NCBI GenBank assembly: GCA_900642245.1
Contig: CAAAJI010000003.1
Location: forward strand, 374,320-406,396
Reading direction: 5' to 3'
Origin: Fragilaria radians
Lineage: Eukaryota; Bacillariophyta; Fragilariophyceae; Fragilariales; Fragilariaceae
Length of the DNA: 32,077 nt
Under the pieces are notes generated by a model. That model saw only the letters and a program-made list of their open reading frames with translations, had not been told where the DNA came from and made no database searches. Positions 17,901-29,135 of the stretch are shown here, in pieces (position 1 is the stretch's first letter; each line of letters starts with the position of its first letter). The position numbers and the translations under genes are program-made.

Positions 17901-20900
17901 AAAATACTGGTCGCCGTTCTAAGTTGGAGGTATTCAAAAGGAATAAAAATCAACTTCAAAGAGTTGCCTCAAGTGGAACAAGTCACAAAGACATTGACAA
18001 AGAAAATACTTCATTTACTGCACATCACATGACAAAATCCAAAAATTTGAAAGGTGTCTTGGCGTCCGATGGCGTAGAGTGTCGAAATGGTAAACCTAAG
18101 TTTTGGTTCTCTTCTCGATCAAAGAAATCTATTGAACTGAAGGGCGATAACTCAGAAGTGCAAACTCAAGATGATACAGAAAAAAAGACTATCTCAGAGG
18201 ATACATTTGTGAATACCGATTCGTTTCCAAAAGGAGGAAGTTCTGAAAGTCCTGCTAATGCCCATTCTGATGGCGAGTTAAGAGGCGGTGACTTTTGGAT
18301 GGACAACTTTGGTTTAATGATGTGCACAGTAGCAGGTGCAGGACTGCAGGTATTGTCAACCTTTTCCGTACTTCCCTGCTCTCCAATTACGAAACTATTT
18401 GACAAAGACTCCATTGAAAAAGGTCTTCCACCTGTAAACTTGTCGAATGCATCAGGCTTCCGTGCCCTTACCTATGATAATATTTATTCACTTGCTGATG
18501 ATACAACTACTGTACGATCCGAAACGACCATTTGGACAAATAGAGTTGATGCAAAAGACATCGTAAAGGATGGATCCAGGACTTCAAGTACGGTAGATGA
18601 AACCAAAAAACTCGTGGAGGTTCCTAATCATCGATTCTTTCGTCCTCGTATAAAAAGAAGAGACGAATCACAAACTCATGATCTAAGTAGAAAATGGCCA
18701 AGGCTTCATCTTAGTGTGTCCAAATTCAAAAAGCGAGAGAATTTGCTAAATAAAAATGAAAAAAACAAAATCGAGAAACCAGTTGAGGAGGAAACCAAAG
18801 ATTGTCCTTCTAAAATTGAATGTAATTTCTCTAAAGAATTAATCCAAGATTCCTCCTTTGATGAGCAGAATGTCGAGACACATGATTCACTTGTTGATAG
18901 AGCAAGGGACCCTACTTTCGTGAGCGGATTCAGAGGAAACGAAGTCGTGGAGAAAACTGATGATGGAGCTTATGGAATTATCGATTGCAAGTGCAATAAC
19001 ACTAATGACGCGTCAATTGACAAAGTTTTAGGTCGACTCTTTCCAAGAATGTGTAAGTCAATGATCATTGAAGATAAGAGGACAGCTGAAAGACTTAACA
19101 TATTGAATCAGATTGAAGGGACGCGAAAAAGTACAGATGAGACTGGAGATGCTGCTTTTTCCATTGCGATAAGTAATGAAGGTGCAAAAATTGAGGGCGA
19201 AAATGATGAAAACAGGAATGCTTTGTCTGCGGGTCAGGAGTTCACGCTTGCAGAATATCAACTTCATAAACGACATGAAGAGAAAAGCGCTTCATCAATA
19301 GTTGCTGCAAAAAGGCTTGCAACACAGAAGGCCGCCACAAAGCCATCATTAGTCAAAGGCACCATTACCCACCAATTGGAAAATAGAATTGGTGAATTAA
19401 AAATTCAGAAAAGACTACAACCCCATAATAATGCTAGCAAGGATACGGCTGTTGAAAATTCTGAAGGTCTTTGGGCTCAGAATAAAAATCACACTCAAAA
19501 TGTACATCTTGGAAAATCAAAAAATAAATTAGCAGCATGCACAATCCCAACGGACAGATATACTGGGAACGAACACGCCAAAGTGACTAGCAGAATAAAG
19601 ACAACAGCAACGAGAGAAAAGCAAAACACAAAATCCAAGGAAAATGACACTCCTTTTGTTGCCGAGAAGAATGCGCACTGGCAAATTGCAGAAAGGAAGA
19701 AAGATGAAAATGAAGTGGCTGTGAAGCTGACGCGCAAGGAAGATGCCAGAGATGGAGCAAGAAAAACTGGTAGACAAGGGCAACAGCATGATCCGAGTGT
19801 ATATGCTGGAAGAAAGGAAAACGAGGAAAGCTGTGGAAACAAAAATCGGCTAAATGAGAATTTTATAGGGGAAGTATCGGATAATTGTGAGGAAAAAATG
19901 GAGAGAAACGACAATTCTTTCCCCCATCACTCTCAAGGGCAACCTCAGCAAAAATTGGAAATGAATCAAAGCATTCCTGTTTCTATATCGAATAGTTCCA
20001 TGCACATTAATGAAGGACAAGAAGCCACTGAAATTGAGGTCATTAAGTGTGATACACTTGAAGAGGTAGAAGTATCAGAATCTACGCTAGTGCACAAAAC
20101 GAATGAAGTACCTACATCTTCTTTTTTACAGGGATCTATGGTAACTTCCCCCCATGAAGAAGATTCCTCTGTGATTGTGGCAAATTATCAGCAAGTTCAA
20201 ATGCAGACCTACCCCCGAATACAAGACAATCCCGAAAGTTTGCCTGATGAGGAAGAAAAGGAAAAAATGATTAGAAAAGAATCTATCCAACAAGAAAGTG
20301 ATAGCCAAACAGATGCTGCATCCTTAGCATTTGTCATTCAGGTACCGATTATTCATGAATCTTCTTCATTCGACATTGTCCCCAATGAGTTAGAGTTTGT
20401 AGACCCAGAAGAATCAAATCCTACATTATCGATCACTTCGTTTTCCAAGGGACAGAGTATAGTTGATCAATTATGTAAGAAGGAAACAGAAGTTGAAAGG
20501 TCATTTGCTGTTCAGGATACGATTTTATCTGATCAGCATGGAAGGCCCAAGAAGGCATTCATGATTGGGTCATCTGAATCAAGTAGCGAAAGGATAGAAG
20601 TAATACATGGGGAGAGTGACAACTTTTCAAACCATATCCAAGGAAAGGCAAAATCAAATGAAGCACTTGATAGATTAAACGTAGAGAGTGAAGGTACAGA
20701 TCAACAAATTTTATGCATGCCGGAGACAGGCACCATTCACAAAGCAGGATGTAACGATTATAATGGAAGTCACAATTCAGTTCAACGGGTTAAAAAAAGA
20801 GCGATAATCTTCGGCTTCAGATCACCTTTCTTTCACCAGAGAAACAGTGATGCAGCTTATGTTGCTGATAGCCGTAAAATTCTGATTCCTCACGTTCAAG

Positions 20901-22489
20901 ATGAAGTCGAGAAAGAGGAGCCAATGACTAGCTGCAAAAGCCACAATACAGGGAAGATATCAACTTTTTTAAGAGGAACTAAACTTCCTGAAAGTGAGGT
21001 CTATACAGGCACCAATAATTATCTTGATTATCCTGGGAAAGTGATGAATAGTCATGTGGTGGAATCAAAAGTTGTTGATGAAGTGAGTGCTCAAGAATTA
21101 TCGAATGAGGCTGATGGTTCGGGAATAGACATAAATCGCGAAAATACGTGTCATAGCGCAAACTCGATAGAGAAACAGAATAAGGCTTTACCTCGTGAAT
21201 CCACGTTTCCGTCTAAAGTAATCCAGGACAGAGATGAGATTGAGATATGTTTATCTCATCTCGGTCAAAGGGAAAGGTCCAAGAGTCACATCTGTGAAAA
21301 TTCAGATTCTTCCATGAAGGAAGAACGGAGCAATATCGCGAGGGAACATCGCTCACTTGGAAAAGTCATGACTTATCTCAAGACATCTTTTAGGAAAAAG
21401 TCAACTTTGGATAGATGCTGTGAAAAAGATGTTCATCTCGTGAGCCATAACTTATCAAGAGAGATCATGCAGGATAACGACCCAAGCATTACTCCATCAA
21501 CAGCCTTTGTAACTGAGGATATGGATGAGGAATTATCCGGCCGTACTTCTTCAAAAAATAGTCCTAACAGAGTTTTCTTCAGCGACAGATTACTTGCTTC
21601 GAACCATGTAGGTACTGAGGAAGGCAATAGTCATAAGAAATTGCCATTGCTTTCCATATCAAACGCTTCAACGATGAGCATGGAAAGTCAGCTCTCGGAA
21701 TCCAATAGCAATGAAGAGGGTGAAATCAACTGCAACTGTATGCATGAATTATGGCAATTATCTTTGTGCAAGGGAAATAGTTCACCAGAAGAAGCTGCAA
21801 TGTCTTCAAGCTCTGAGTCTGTTACAGCCTTGCCTATAGTTCAAGAAAACAACTTCGAGAGTGTTGAGTTATTCGCCATAAATGAATCGTCACCGGATAT
21901 CTCCGGAATGAAAATTCTGAGAGTTGGATCCAATTATGTATTGCATGATTCCAATCTAGTTCTCAGAAAGCCAAATGAAAGTGCTACAGATTCCGACATA
22001 AAGGGCAAGAGAGACAATGAGGAAAATGTGACCAGTGTAGAAAAATCTGATGGAGCAAAGAAAATTACTTCCCAATTCAATGATGACGTACTAATCAATA
22101 GCTCGTTGTCACCCAGTGGAACGGACAAAACATCAGTGAATCATGGGATCATAGGCAGGTTCGTGGGACAACGCGTGGGACAAAAACTAAGGAAGAAGAA
22201 AATTGCACCTCTTTCTGACTCCAATTCTAGATATCAAGGGCAATCCGTTGGAGAATTCGAGAAGAAAAGATTGTCAATCTCCTTAAACAATGCGTTAGGT
22301 GAGAAGGTGATCGGAAAGAACGATATAGGAGTTAATGAAATGCCCCAAAACGCTCCAATCCATGACGTTAAAGAAGCAGTTAATGTCATAAGACAGCATG
22401 CTGCTCTCCTTGGCGTGTCAGAAAAGAGGTTTGTGTTATTTTTGATGGATGAGAATAGTACAACAGCCGATGCTGAGAATGATAAGTGA
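14933..22489 (+). CDS. Giant disordered Ser/Arg/Lys-rich protein, 2500 aa, two exons, unknown function
   Basis: Two long open frames (14933-17626 and 17645-22489) join through a 54-nt intron: donor A|GTAAGG at 17610, acceptor ccttcag ending at 17663. Phase matches exactly (1 nt + 2 nt), giving 2677 + 4826 nt. Almost the whole chain is low complexity and charged. Features: an N-terminal helical segment (residues 45-80, DAIRAADELAASLEAIGLDL); Ser/Asp-rich acidic part (about 140-190); an SR-like part with repeated RSKSRD (about 590-790); then a Lys/Glu/Asn/Ser-rich half. Two stretches look ordered: a hydrophobic one at about 1103-1135 (FWMDNFGLMMCTVAGAG...) and the C-terminal helix VKEAVNVIRQHAALLGVSEK near 2463-2482. 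I recognise no family. The SR-like part suggests RNA- or nucleus-related partners, but that is inference. A second in-frame acceptor (tctcttttcag, exon start 17715) would shorten it by 17 aa. The sequence actaacag just before the ATG looks like an acceptor, so a leader intron is possible. Confidence 0.8.
17610..17663 (+). other. 54-nt intron joining the two parts of the 2500-aa gene
   Basis: GTAAGG donor, ctctaatg branch-like sequence, and a pyrimidine-rich ttcttctcaccttcag acceptor. If kept, translation stops at TGA 17624-17626, giving an 897-aa protein with only the SR-like half. Its length is divisible by three but it contains this stop, as expected for a short intron exposed to decay surveillance. 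Confidence 0.8.
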
Positions 22490-23101
22490 GGAATATGAAA
22501 ACAATTTATAAGAGAGACATTCAATGTTAGAGTTATGTGATATAAAGAGGGAGAAAAGATTTTGTGTACAATTATGGTTAACAAATTAGAGCTTTTTATT
22601 CAAAATAGTTACAATTCAATTTTTTGTTGATTATGCTAAGTCAATAATATTGCAGTAAAGGAATCTATTACTACAGGATATCCTTTCTACAAACAGAATG
22701 ATAGGGCGACACAGCACTGCTATCTTTTATTATTGCATTTGCTTGCTCCTGTAGTCCGCACATCATCATTGACCCCCCTCATTGTGTGTGAATGATCAGA
22801 TAGGAACCCTAGCCCAAATAAATGTAAAAAGCAGTGGAGTATTGCCACGGGGTATGTGAAAGAGAAATCATCTGTTTGTCCAGTTTTTGGATTGAAACTC
22901 GTGATCAGTGGAGGAAACGGTTCAATTCTGGGATTATCTTACATAAGTAAATGAATCACATCAAGCACAAGGTTACTTGATTCAGGAAAAGCCACATGCA
23001 GTGGAGAGTAGTAAATTTTACGATGTACTGAATTATGACTTCATGACAGCTGATTTAATAAGGTTACGAGCTTTCGAATATGAATAATTCAAAGAACAAC
23101 C
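22490..23101. other. Intergenic spacer
   Basis: About 610 bp, AT-rich, between the 2500-aa gene and the membrane protein gene. It must hold the end of the first and the promoter of the second. I see no frame, repeat or RNA gene in it. Confidence 0.6.
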
Positions 23102-24133
23102 ATGGTTTTCTCTCTTCCTAAAGGATTGCGACGGGTATGGCCTCTGATTTTATGCATGAATTCATTCATTCTTCTTTTATTATCAAGATTTACTGAACAT
23201 CATCAATTGGAAAACTCAATCATTGATATCCATGACGTGGTTATTGGTCCAGAAATCATTGTTGTCTACTCAGGGCCGACAAAATTGGTAAATAAGAGTT
23301 TGTCGACTTTCCTTCCAAGTTATGAACAATCGAACAATCTTAAATACCACCTTAATACTGTTTACTTTCTCAAATACGGCGTCCAATGCAAAACTCAGGA
23401 TACGCTGATTATCCTTACAAACGAAACACTTCCGTTATATCAATCTCAAATACATGAATTGGACAATCACTGCAATTCGAATTACAATCACCGTGTTCTT
23501 GTGACAACTCGGAATTCATCTTGCTACGACTTGGAATCAGTACGTCTTGCGGTTTTCGATGGGATTGTGAATATCACAAAGTATGCCTACTTTGTGTATG
23601 TCAATTGTGGAGTTACTGGACCTGCGAAGGAGTTTGCGAGTATTCCTTGGACTAAGCTATTCATTGATAAGCTTAAGGGTCGCGTCAAAATGACAGGATT
23701 AACACATAATTGCATAAATCATCATATTCAAAGTATGATGTTTGCCTTGGATCAAGAGGCGTTACAAATTATAATTCGAGGTGGTGCGATTTTCAATTGC
23801 CTGCAAAGGTGGCCTGACTTTAACAGTTTGGATCCTAATATTGCCAAGGGTCTTATTATCATCGAGTATGAAATGAAGATGAGTGAGTTGATTTTATCAT
23901 CGGGCTTTGGCTTCGATCCTTTTCTTCGACCTCAAGTGATATTTAGGGAAAACAAAACGCATTGCCATGGTAATGACACGTGGATTGGAGAAAATCTCAG
24001 AGAATTGTACCAGGGTCGAATACCCTTTTTGAACGAAACCGTTTTCTTCAAATCGACAAGGTACTTATCTCCAGAATTAGCGAAGGAAATAGGGTTTGAT
24101 TTACCGATTCTTTATAATTGGGGCAATCGGTAA
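23102..24133 (+). CDS. Type II membrane protein, putative Golgi glycosyltransferase, 343 aa
   Basis: A short basic N-terminus (KGLRR) precedes one hydrophobic span (residues 12-28, VWPLILCMNSFILLLLS), with no cleavage-like site: a signal anchor that places the rest in the Golgi/ER lumen. The lumenal part carries at least seven N-glycosylation sites (NKS, NET, NSS, NIT, NKT, NDT, NET) and many cysteines, fitting secretory-pathway folding. The core pattern is: IIVVYSGP near the start; YAYFVYVNCGVTGPA; PWTKLFIDKLKGRVKMTGL; then NHHIQSMMFALDQEALQIII. It resembles the rhamnan-synthesis/polysaccharide transferase families (HxQSxxxxxx..A/L after a GL/TG strand). Donor and acceptor sugars cannot be told; a classical DxD is not obvious. 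One exon; the first ATG gives the anchor directly. Assignment rests on pattern, so it is a likely class rather than a defined enzyme. Confidence 0.6.
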   Translation: MVFSLPKGLRRVWPLILCMNSFILLLLSRFTEHHQLENSIIDIHDVVIGPEIIVVYSGPTKLVNKSLSTFLPSYEQSNNLKYHLNTVYFLKYGVQCKTQDTLIILTNETLPLYQSQIHELDNHCNSNYNHRVLVTTRNSSCYDLESVRLAVFDGIVNITKYAYFVYVNCGVTGPAKEFASIPWTKLFIDKLKGRVKMTGLTHNCINHHIQSMMFALDQEALQIIIRGGAIFNCLQRWPDFNSLDPNIAKGLIIIEYEMKMSELILSSGFGFDPFLRPQVIFRENKTHCHGNDTWIGENLRELYQGRIPFLNETVFFKSTRYLSPELAKEIGFDLPILYNWGNR

Positions 24134-25560
24134 TTCTTATGGGTTCAGCTTTCATTGCTGCTTGTAGCGTCAGTATCTCCTTAGAGGAATGACATCAAGT
24201 ATGCCTAGTATTATTCCATCGACGATTCCATTTATCCTTCAGAAATAAGCTAAGATTGGTATGCCATTTAGGTAGTGCTTTTGCATTCTCAAACATGGAA
24301 TACAAAATAAGGCAACGCCAGATTATTGATAAATAATACTACATACGAAAAAGGTTGAAGTGAACATGTGAAGAAAATTTATACAGAAAATTGTAAAGTT
24401 TAAAAAAATCAGAGATATCAGATATGCAGTTTTAAATCGATAACTTATTAGGAATATAATCCTGTGATAAAAAAAGGAGTAGGACAAAGGCTGATTCTTG
24501 CAAGTTTAGTTTATAGTTCATCACTTTCCTTAGTTTCTTGATAACAGATAAAACGCTTGCAAGAAATTCTCTTTTGGACTCTCTGGAGTGCTTCCTTGTT
24601 TCAAGTAGGGCATGACTTGCTCCATTTAGTTCTGCTCTATTGCTGGATAACTTCTCCTATTTCTTTCTTTATTCCGCTCCTAATGTATGAAGTCGATTAC
24701 AGTTATGTGTGTTGGAATTTAAACAGCTTACGCTTTAATGGATGAAGTAGACTATCTTCCCAGCAGTTGAATATTCTCACGTCTATTTTTCTATCGTAGA
24801 ATGCATTGATACCATATTCTCCAAGAGGTAAAATCAAGGTGTTTGCTGGTATTCTTTGAAAATTGGTCCTTTGGATTCATTCTGATTCTCCTATCGTGGT
24901 GGCTTCTTTGCACATATGTGCCTCTTGTTTTGTCTTACTTCCTTCAATTCAATGAATGTACCATCTATTGAAGGTACGGAACACATTGAAACAGTAGGAA
25001 TCAGATTCTGATTTCTTTTTTCTTTTTGTGCCCTTCGTGACTAAAAGAATTTCATTGCTTTGATACACCACTTGATTATGCATGCCATTGCTAATATTTA
25101 AAATCGAACAACTTTCACGGTATTCTTTGAATAATGAATTTTCCTAGGGTTGGCAGGTAGCAGCCATTAGTGTCTTGTGAAGGTTTTTCTCCTTGAATTC
25201 CAGTATGCTTGAAACTGTAATAAAATTGCTATGGAATATGAATTTGACCCTTGAAAAGTCAAATAAGGTGCAACTATCCTAATCTTTCTTTATCGAATTC
25301 ACTTGCTCTACAGGATGTGACTCATGTACATGATTACATTATAGTCAAAATATGATTTTATTGGGGTGTGCCTCTACAGTTTATACTGATATTCAATTTT
25401 CACTGTAGTACTGCGACTGAAGTTTAATTTCCATGAGAATCCGCATCTTAATTTGACACCGTTTTCTCTCTGTAAATAGAAGCGTCATATAGTAGAAGCG
25501 AAAAAAATCAATAAAGCCATAATGTTGGACTAAAGTATTTGTGAAGCACTAGATTTTGGC
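24134..25560. other. Intergenic region before ETF-QO
   Basis: About 1.4 kb, AT-rich. A minus-strand stretch (about 24432-24655) is open for some 75 codons but lacks an early ATG and family features; chance is a sufficient explanation. No repeat or RNA gene was found. Confidence 0.5.
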
Positions 25561-27497
25561 ATGGCACACCTTCTGTATAGGCGATTTGGATGCCGCTTGA
25601 TTAATTCTTCTCGTCATGCAGGAAGGTTGTTCTTTAGCACGCATACAAATGAGATGGATTATGAGAAAGAACCTAGAGAGTCTATGCCATTTGACGTCTT
25701 GATAGTTGGGGGTGGACCAGCTGGATTGGCAGCATCCATTCGAATTAAGCAACTTTGTTCAAAGTATGATACGGATCTGAGTGTCTGTCTAATTGATAAA
25801 GGAAGGTAAGGCGCTAGAAAAAGAAGATATAAAATGTATCTTCTAATGTGAGCACGTTTCTTAAGCTATACTCACCATAATTGTTTCTTTGTTCGGTTCC
25901 AATTCTGGATGTATAAAGTGAAATCGGAGCGCATGTTCTTTCCGGAAATGTTTTTGATCCAAAAGCCATGGACGAGTTGTTCCCTGACGAAGATTGGATT
26001 AAATCTTTTCAAGAGACGCAAAGCACTAATGTAACACCAGTTAATGACGACGAATTTCTCCTTCTATCCGAGACAGGATCCTTTAAAGTTCCACATTTTC
26101 TCTTGCCTTCTCAGTTACATAACGAAGGTAACTACATTATTAGTTTGAGTCAACTCTGTCGTTGGCTTGGGACGAAGGCTGAAGAAATGGGTGTCGAAAT
26201 TTATGCTGGCTTTTCTGCTTCTGAAGTCATTTACGATGAATCTGGTAGCGTGAGGGGAATCGCAACTCGAGATGTTGGTCTGGGAAAAGATGGAAAGCCC
26301 AAAGCGACATTTGAGCGTGGAATGGAGCTGCACGCTAGACAGACACTTTTTGCTGAAGGAGCGCGAGGTTCTTGTACTGAGAATGTTATCCAAAAGTTTG
26401 ACTTGAGAAACGGAAAACAGGAGCAGACTTATGCGCTGGGCATCAAAGAAGTCTGGGAAATACCGGAGAAAAATCATCAGTCTGGTTTGGTCCAACATAC
26501 ACTTGGTTGGCCGCTGCAGACAAAGATATCTGACAAAGTCTTTGGAGGGTCATTTTTGTACCACCAGGCTCCAAATTTAGTTTTGATAGGCCTAGTTGTT
26601 GGCCTTGATTACGCCAATCCATACTTAAATCCTTATCAAGAATTTCAACGATGGAAAACCCACCCAGACATTCGAAAACACCTTGAGGGAGGAACTTGCC
26701 TCTCTTATGGAGCTCGGGTCTTGAACGAAGGAGGTTACCATGCCATACCCAAACTTACTTTTCCAGGCGGAGCAATTATAGGTTGTAGCGCTGGTTTCGT
26801 AAATGCTGTTAAGATTAAAGGGTCTCATACCGCACTTAAATCTGGAATGCTGGCAGCAGAGGCTGCGTTCGATGTACTTAAGGAGGGTGAGGCTGTTGCT
26901 GAAATGGGTGAAATCAAGAACCTTAAGCAAGATGAAATCCTTCAGTATGAAAAATCAATGCATAGCTCTTGGATAAGAGATGAGTTATATCAAGTGCGAA
27001 ACTGCCGTCAAGCTTTTAGCAAATGGGGGGTTGTTGGTGGCCTAGTATATTCTGGGATGGCGACTCACATTACAAAGGGTCGAGAACCGTGGACATTGGT
27101 ACACACTGTAACAGACTCTAGTATGACCGAGCCAGCCATGAAATTTGAATCAATAAAGTATCCTCCGCCTGATGGCACACTCACCTTTGATTTACTCACT
27201 AACTTGCAACGATCTGGGACATTTCATGCAGAAGATCAACCTTCTCATCTAAGGATCAAGGATAAATTGGCGCATGTTCCGCAATCTATATCGATGCAAG
27301 TCTACGGCGCCCCAGAACAGCGATTTTGTCCCGCTGGAGTTTACGAGTATGTTCAGAAAGACGGTGGAGATCCGGAGCTTGTTATCAATGCGCAAAATTG
27401 CATTCACTGCAAATGTTGCAGCATCAAGATGCCAAGCGAATACATCGAATGGACCGTTCCAGAAGGTGGAGGGGGGCCGCAATATCAAATTATGTAG
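25561..27497 (+). CDS. ETFDH: Electron transfer flavoprotein-ubiquinone oxidoreductase (ETF-QO), mitochondrial, 607 aa, two exons
   Basis: Moves electrons from ETF (fatty-acid and amino-acid dehydrogenases) to ubiquinone at the inner mitochondrial membrane, using FAD and one 4Fe-4S cluster. Exons 25561-25805 and 25919-27497 join across a 113-nt intron (AG|GTAAGG...ataaag|T), completing the family sequence DKGSEIGAHVLSGNVFDPKA. The N-terminus (about 1-30: basic, with Ser/Thr and no acidic residue before Glu31) is a mitochondrial transit peptide. The FAD site is VLIVGGGPAGLAAS (GxGxxG at 50-55). Other family sequences include GGYHAIPKLTFPGGAIIGCSAGF and GSHTALKSGMLAAEA. The iron-sulphur ligands are Cys552, 576, 579 and 582 near the C-terminus, which ends in the typical PEGGGGP. 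Length matches the family (~600-620). There is an extra cysteine (Cys581) beside the last ligand. Confidence 0.97.
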
Positions 27498-29135
27498 GAA
27501 CGATTCGTATTTATTTTATGAAGTGTTGAGACCACGGGAGCTTACTGCACCTTTTCTGGTGGCATGCGAGACTTTAGGATATAATTTTATTTTTTCTGGT
27601 ACAAACCTGATGGTTAACGATAAAAAGATCATTGTTTTCTTATCTCTCCAATTAATCATGTAGTGTCATTATGATAAAAGTTATCCACTTGCTCAATTAG
27701 GAATCGAATTAAAACTGCAGATATGTATTACATAATGAAGCCTCCGCTACCGACAGAAAGGCTCAACCTTCTCGTCGGTACCCGTTGTAAGAATCATAAG
27801 ACAAAGATTTCTCCCGATATCTGTCAAATGACCTTGGATTGAAAATTAATATCGAAACCTATGAGAAACAGATTACAAGACTACATTCGTCAGTTGACTT
27901 ACTCAACAAACCACGAATCGCACAAAGGTAGTAAACTACTTTCTTTTGCGCTTCTAGGAATAGCAAGGACTTTCCATGCTTACGGTTTGGTTGGTTGTAA
28001 CCCATAGTTACCAAATGACAAAACGCAAAATTTCAAGGCCGCCTCTAAAATAACTTATTCAATATAAGGTCTTGTCCTAACAAAACTAGTGTCAGAGTCC
28101 ACAATTCAGAGAGGGAATGATCCTCAACTTAAACTAGGATATTTTCTGTGTCTAACTACAAAGATTTAGAAAAAATGTGTAAGTGTTTGCAAAAACCTGC
28201 TAGAATGCAAACTTATGCTAGGCTCATATGCAGGTGGGGAAGTGCTGATACCATGGACTATCCATGAACAGTCTTTCAATAAAGGATGTTTTAATCTGGA
28301 GACTTACGCATTCTTCCAAGAAAAAGCTGTAGCTAGTTTCTAATGCGGGAAACATCCAAGTATTGTAAGCGAATCTGTTTAGCAAAGTAAGCGTGAGTTA
28401 TTGTCATCTTGCAAAAATAGTGAAATGATAAATATTGTAGACTACAAAGGAGATGAATCAATCCATAGGCAAAAAGGATGTTACAGCACTGCGATGGTAT
28501 ACGCAAAGATGCAACCCCACCTTCAGCTTTCCACAGCAATATTTGCATTAATGAGCTATCGAAATGATTGTGATTATTTAATAAGAATTAGAAAGCTGTA
28601 ATGATCAGGGATAAGCAGGTACATCATGATTTTTTACAGATTAAAAAATGCCTGAAGATACATACCCAACACTCAATCACACAAGCCTACGACAATGCTT
28701 GGATGGTCAGGCATTTGCTGCTGAGATTGGGTAACATCACATTCTCTTATGAAAGAAGTTTCCCAAAAGTACTGTACCATAGTACAATAGTACTAGCCTG
28801 GGTGACATAAAATAAACAAGGCATAAATGAGTTGTTAAGGATACAGGTTAAAGTAGCGGAGCAAATCATGTGTGCGAGGCACGAATTATGCTTCAATGTT
28901 TTAAACTAAGTCAAGGGACTTAAGAAGTAAAATTTTAGTTGATAAAGAGTAAATTAATTCTATTAGTTTAACTAAGCTAGAGTTGTCAAAACATACTCTG
29001 GAGTTTAAGAGACAACCTAGTCCAATCTTAAAAGGTCAAGTTGCCATCAATCATTTACACAAAATATAAGGATAAATAGAAGGTGTGAAAGAGCATGCAA
29101 GTGTAGCATTAAAAACAAGTGAAGAAAGAGTTGAC
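27498..29135. other. Intergenic region after ETF-QO
   Basis: About 1.6 kb, AT-rich. It includes a strong hairpin (27748-27780). Short frames on both strands near 28333-28810 overlap each other and have no family features. The right end runs into the retroelement gag remnant; no LTR boundary could be seen. Confidence 0.5.
27748..27780. repeat. Imperfect inverted repeat / GC-rich hairpin
   Basis: taccgacagaaagg (27748-27761) and ccttctcgtcggta (27767-27780) pair over 14 bp with two mismatches and a 5-nt loop. The stem is far more GC-rich than the surrounding DNA. It lies 250 bp past the ETF-QO stop, so it could fold in the 3' UTR, be a small RNA hairpin, or be an end of a small mobile element. 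Confidence 0.6.

Noticed and set aside
19495..19914. 139-codon minus-strand frame inside the giant gene
   Set aside because: It is the antisense shadow of a Lys/Glu-rich coding region, which naturally gives a Phe/Ser/Leu-rich open frame.
14933..22489. Reading the locus as two separate genes (897 and 1614 aa)
   Set aside because: The gap is only 18 bp, the second ATG would lie inside the intron next to its acceptor, and splice sites join the frames in exact phase with continuous composition.
22900..22935. tRNA B-box-like ggttcaattct
   Set aside because: No A box, no acceptor stem pairing and no cloverleaf around it.
24432..24655. Minus-strand open stretch of about 75 codons
   Set aside because: No ATG near its start, no recognised family, and frames of this size are expected by chance in AT-rich DNA.
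28333..28810. Short frames of 66-71 codons on both strands
   Set aside because: Mutually overlapping, no motifs, no composition change relative to neighbouring spacer.
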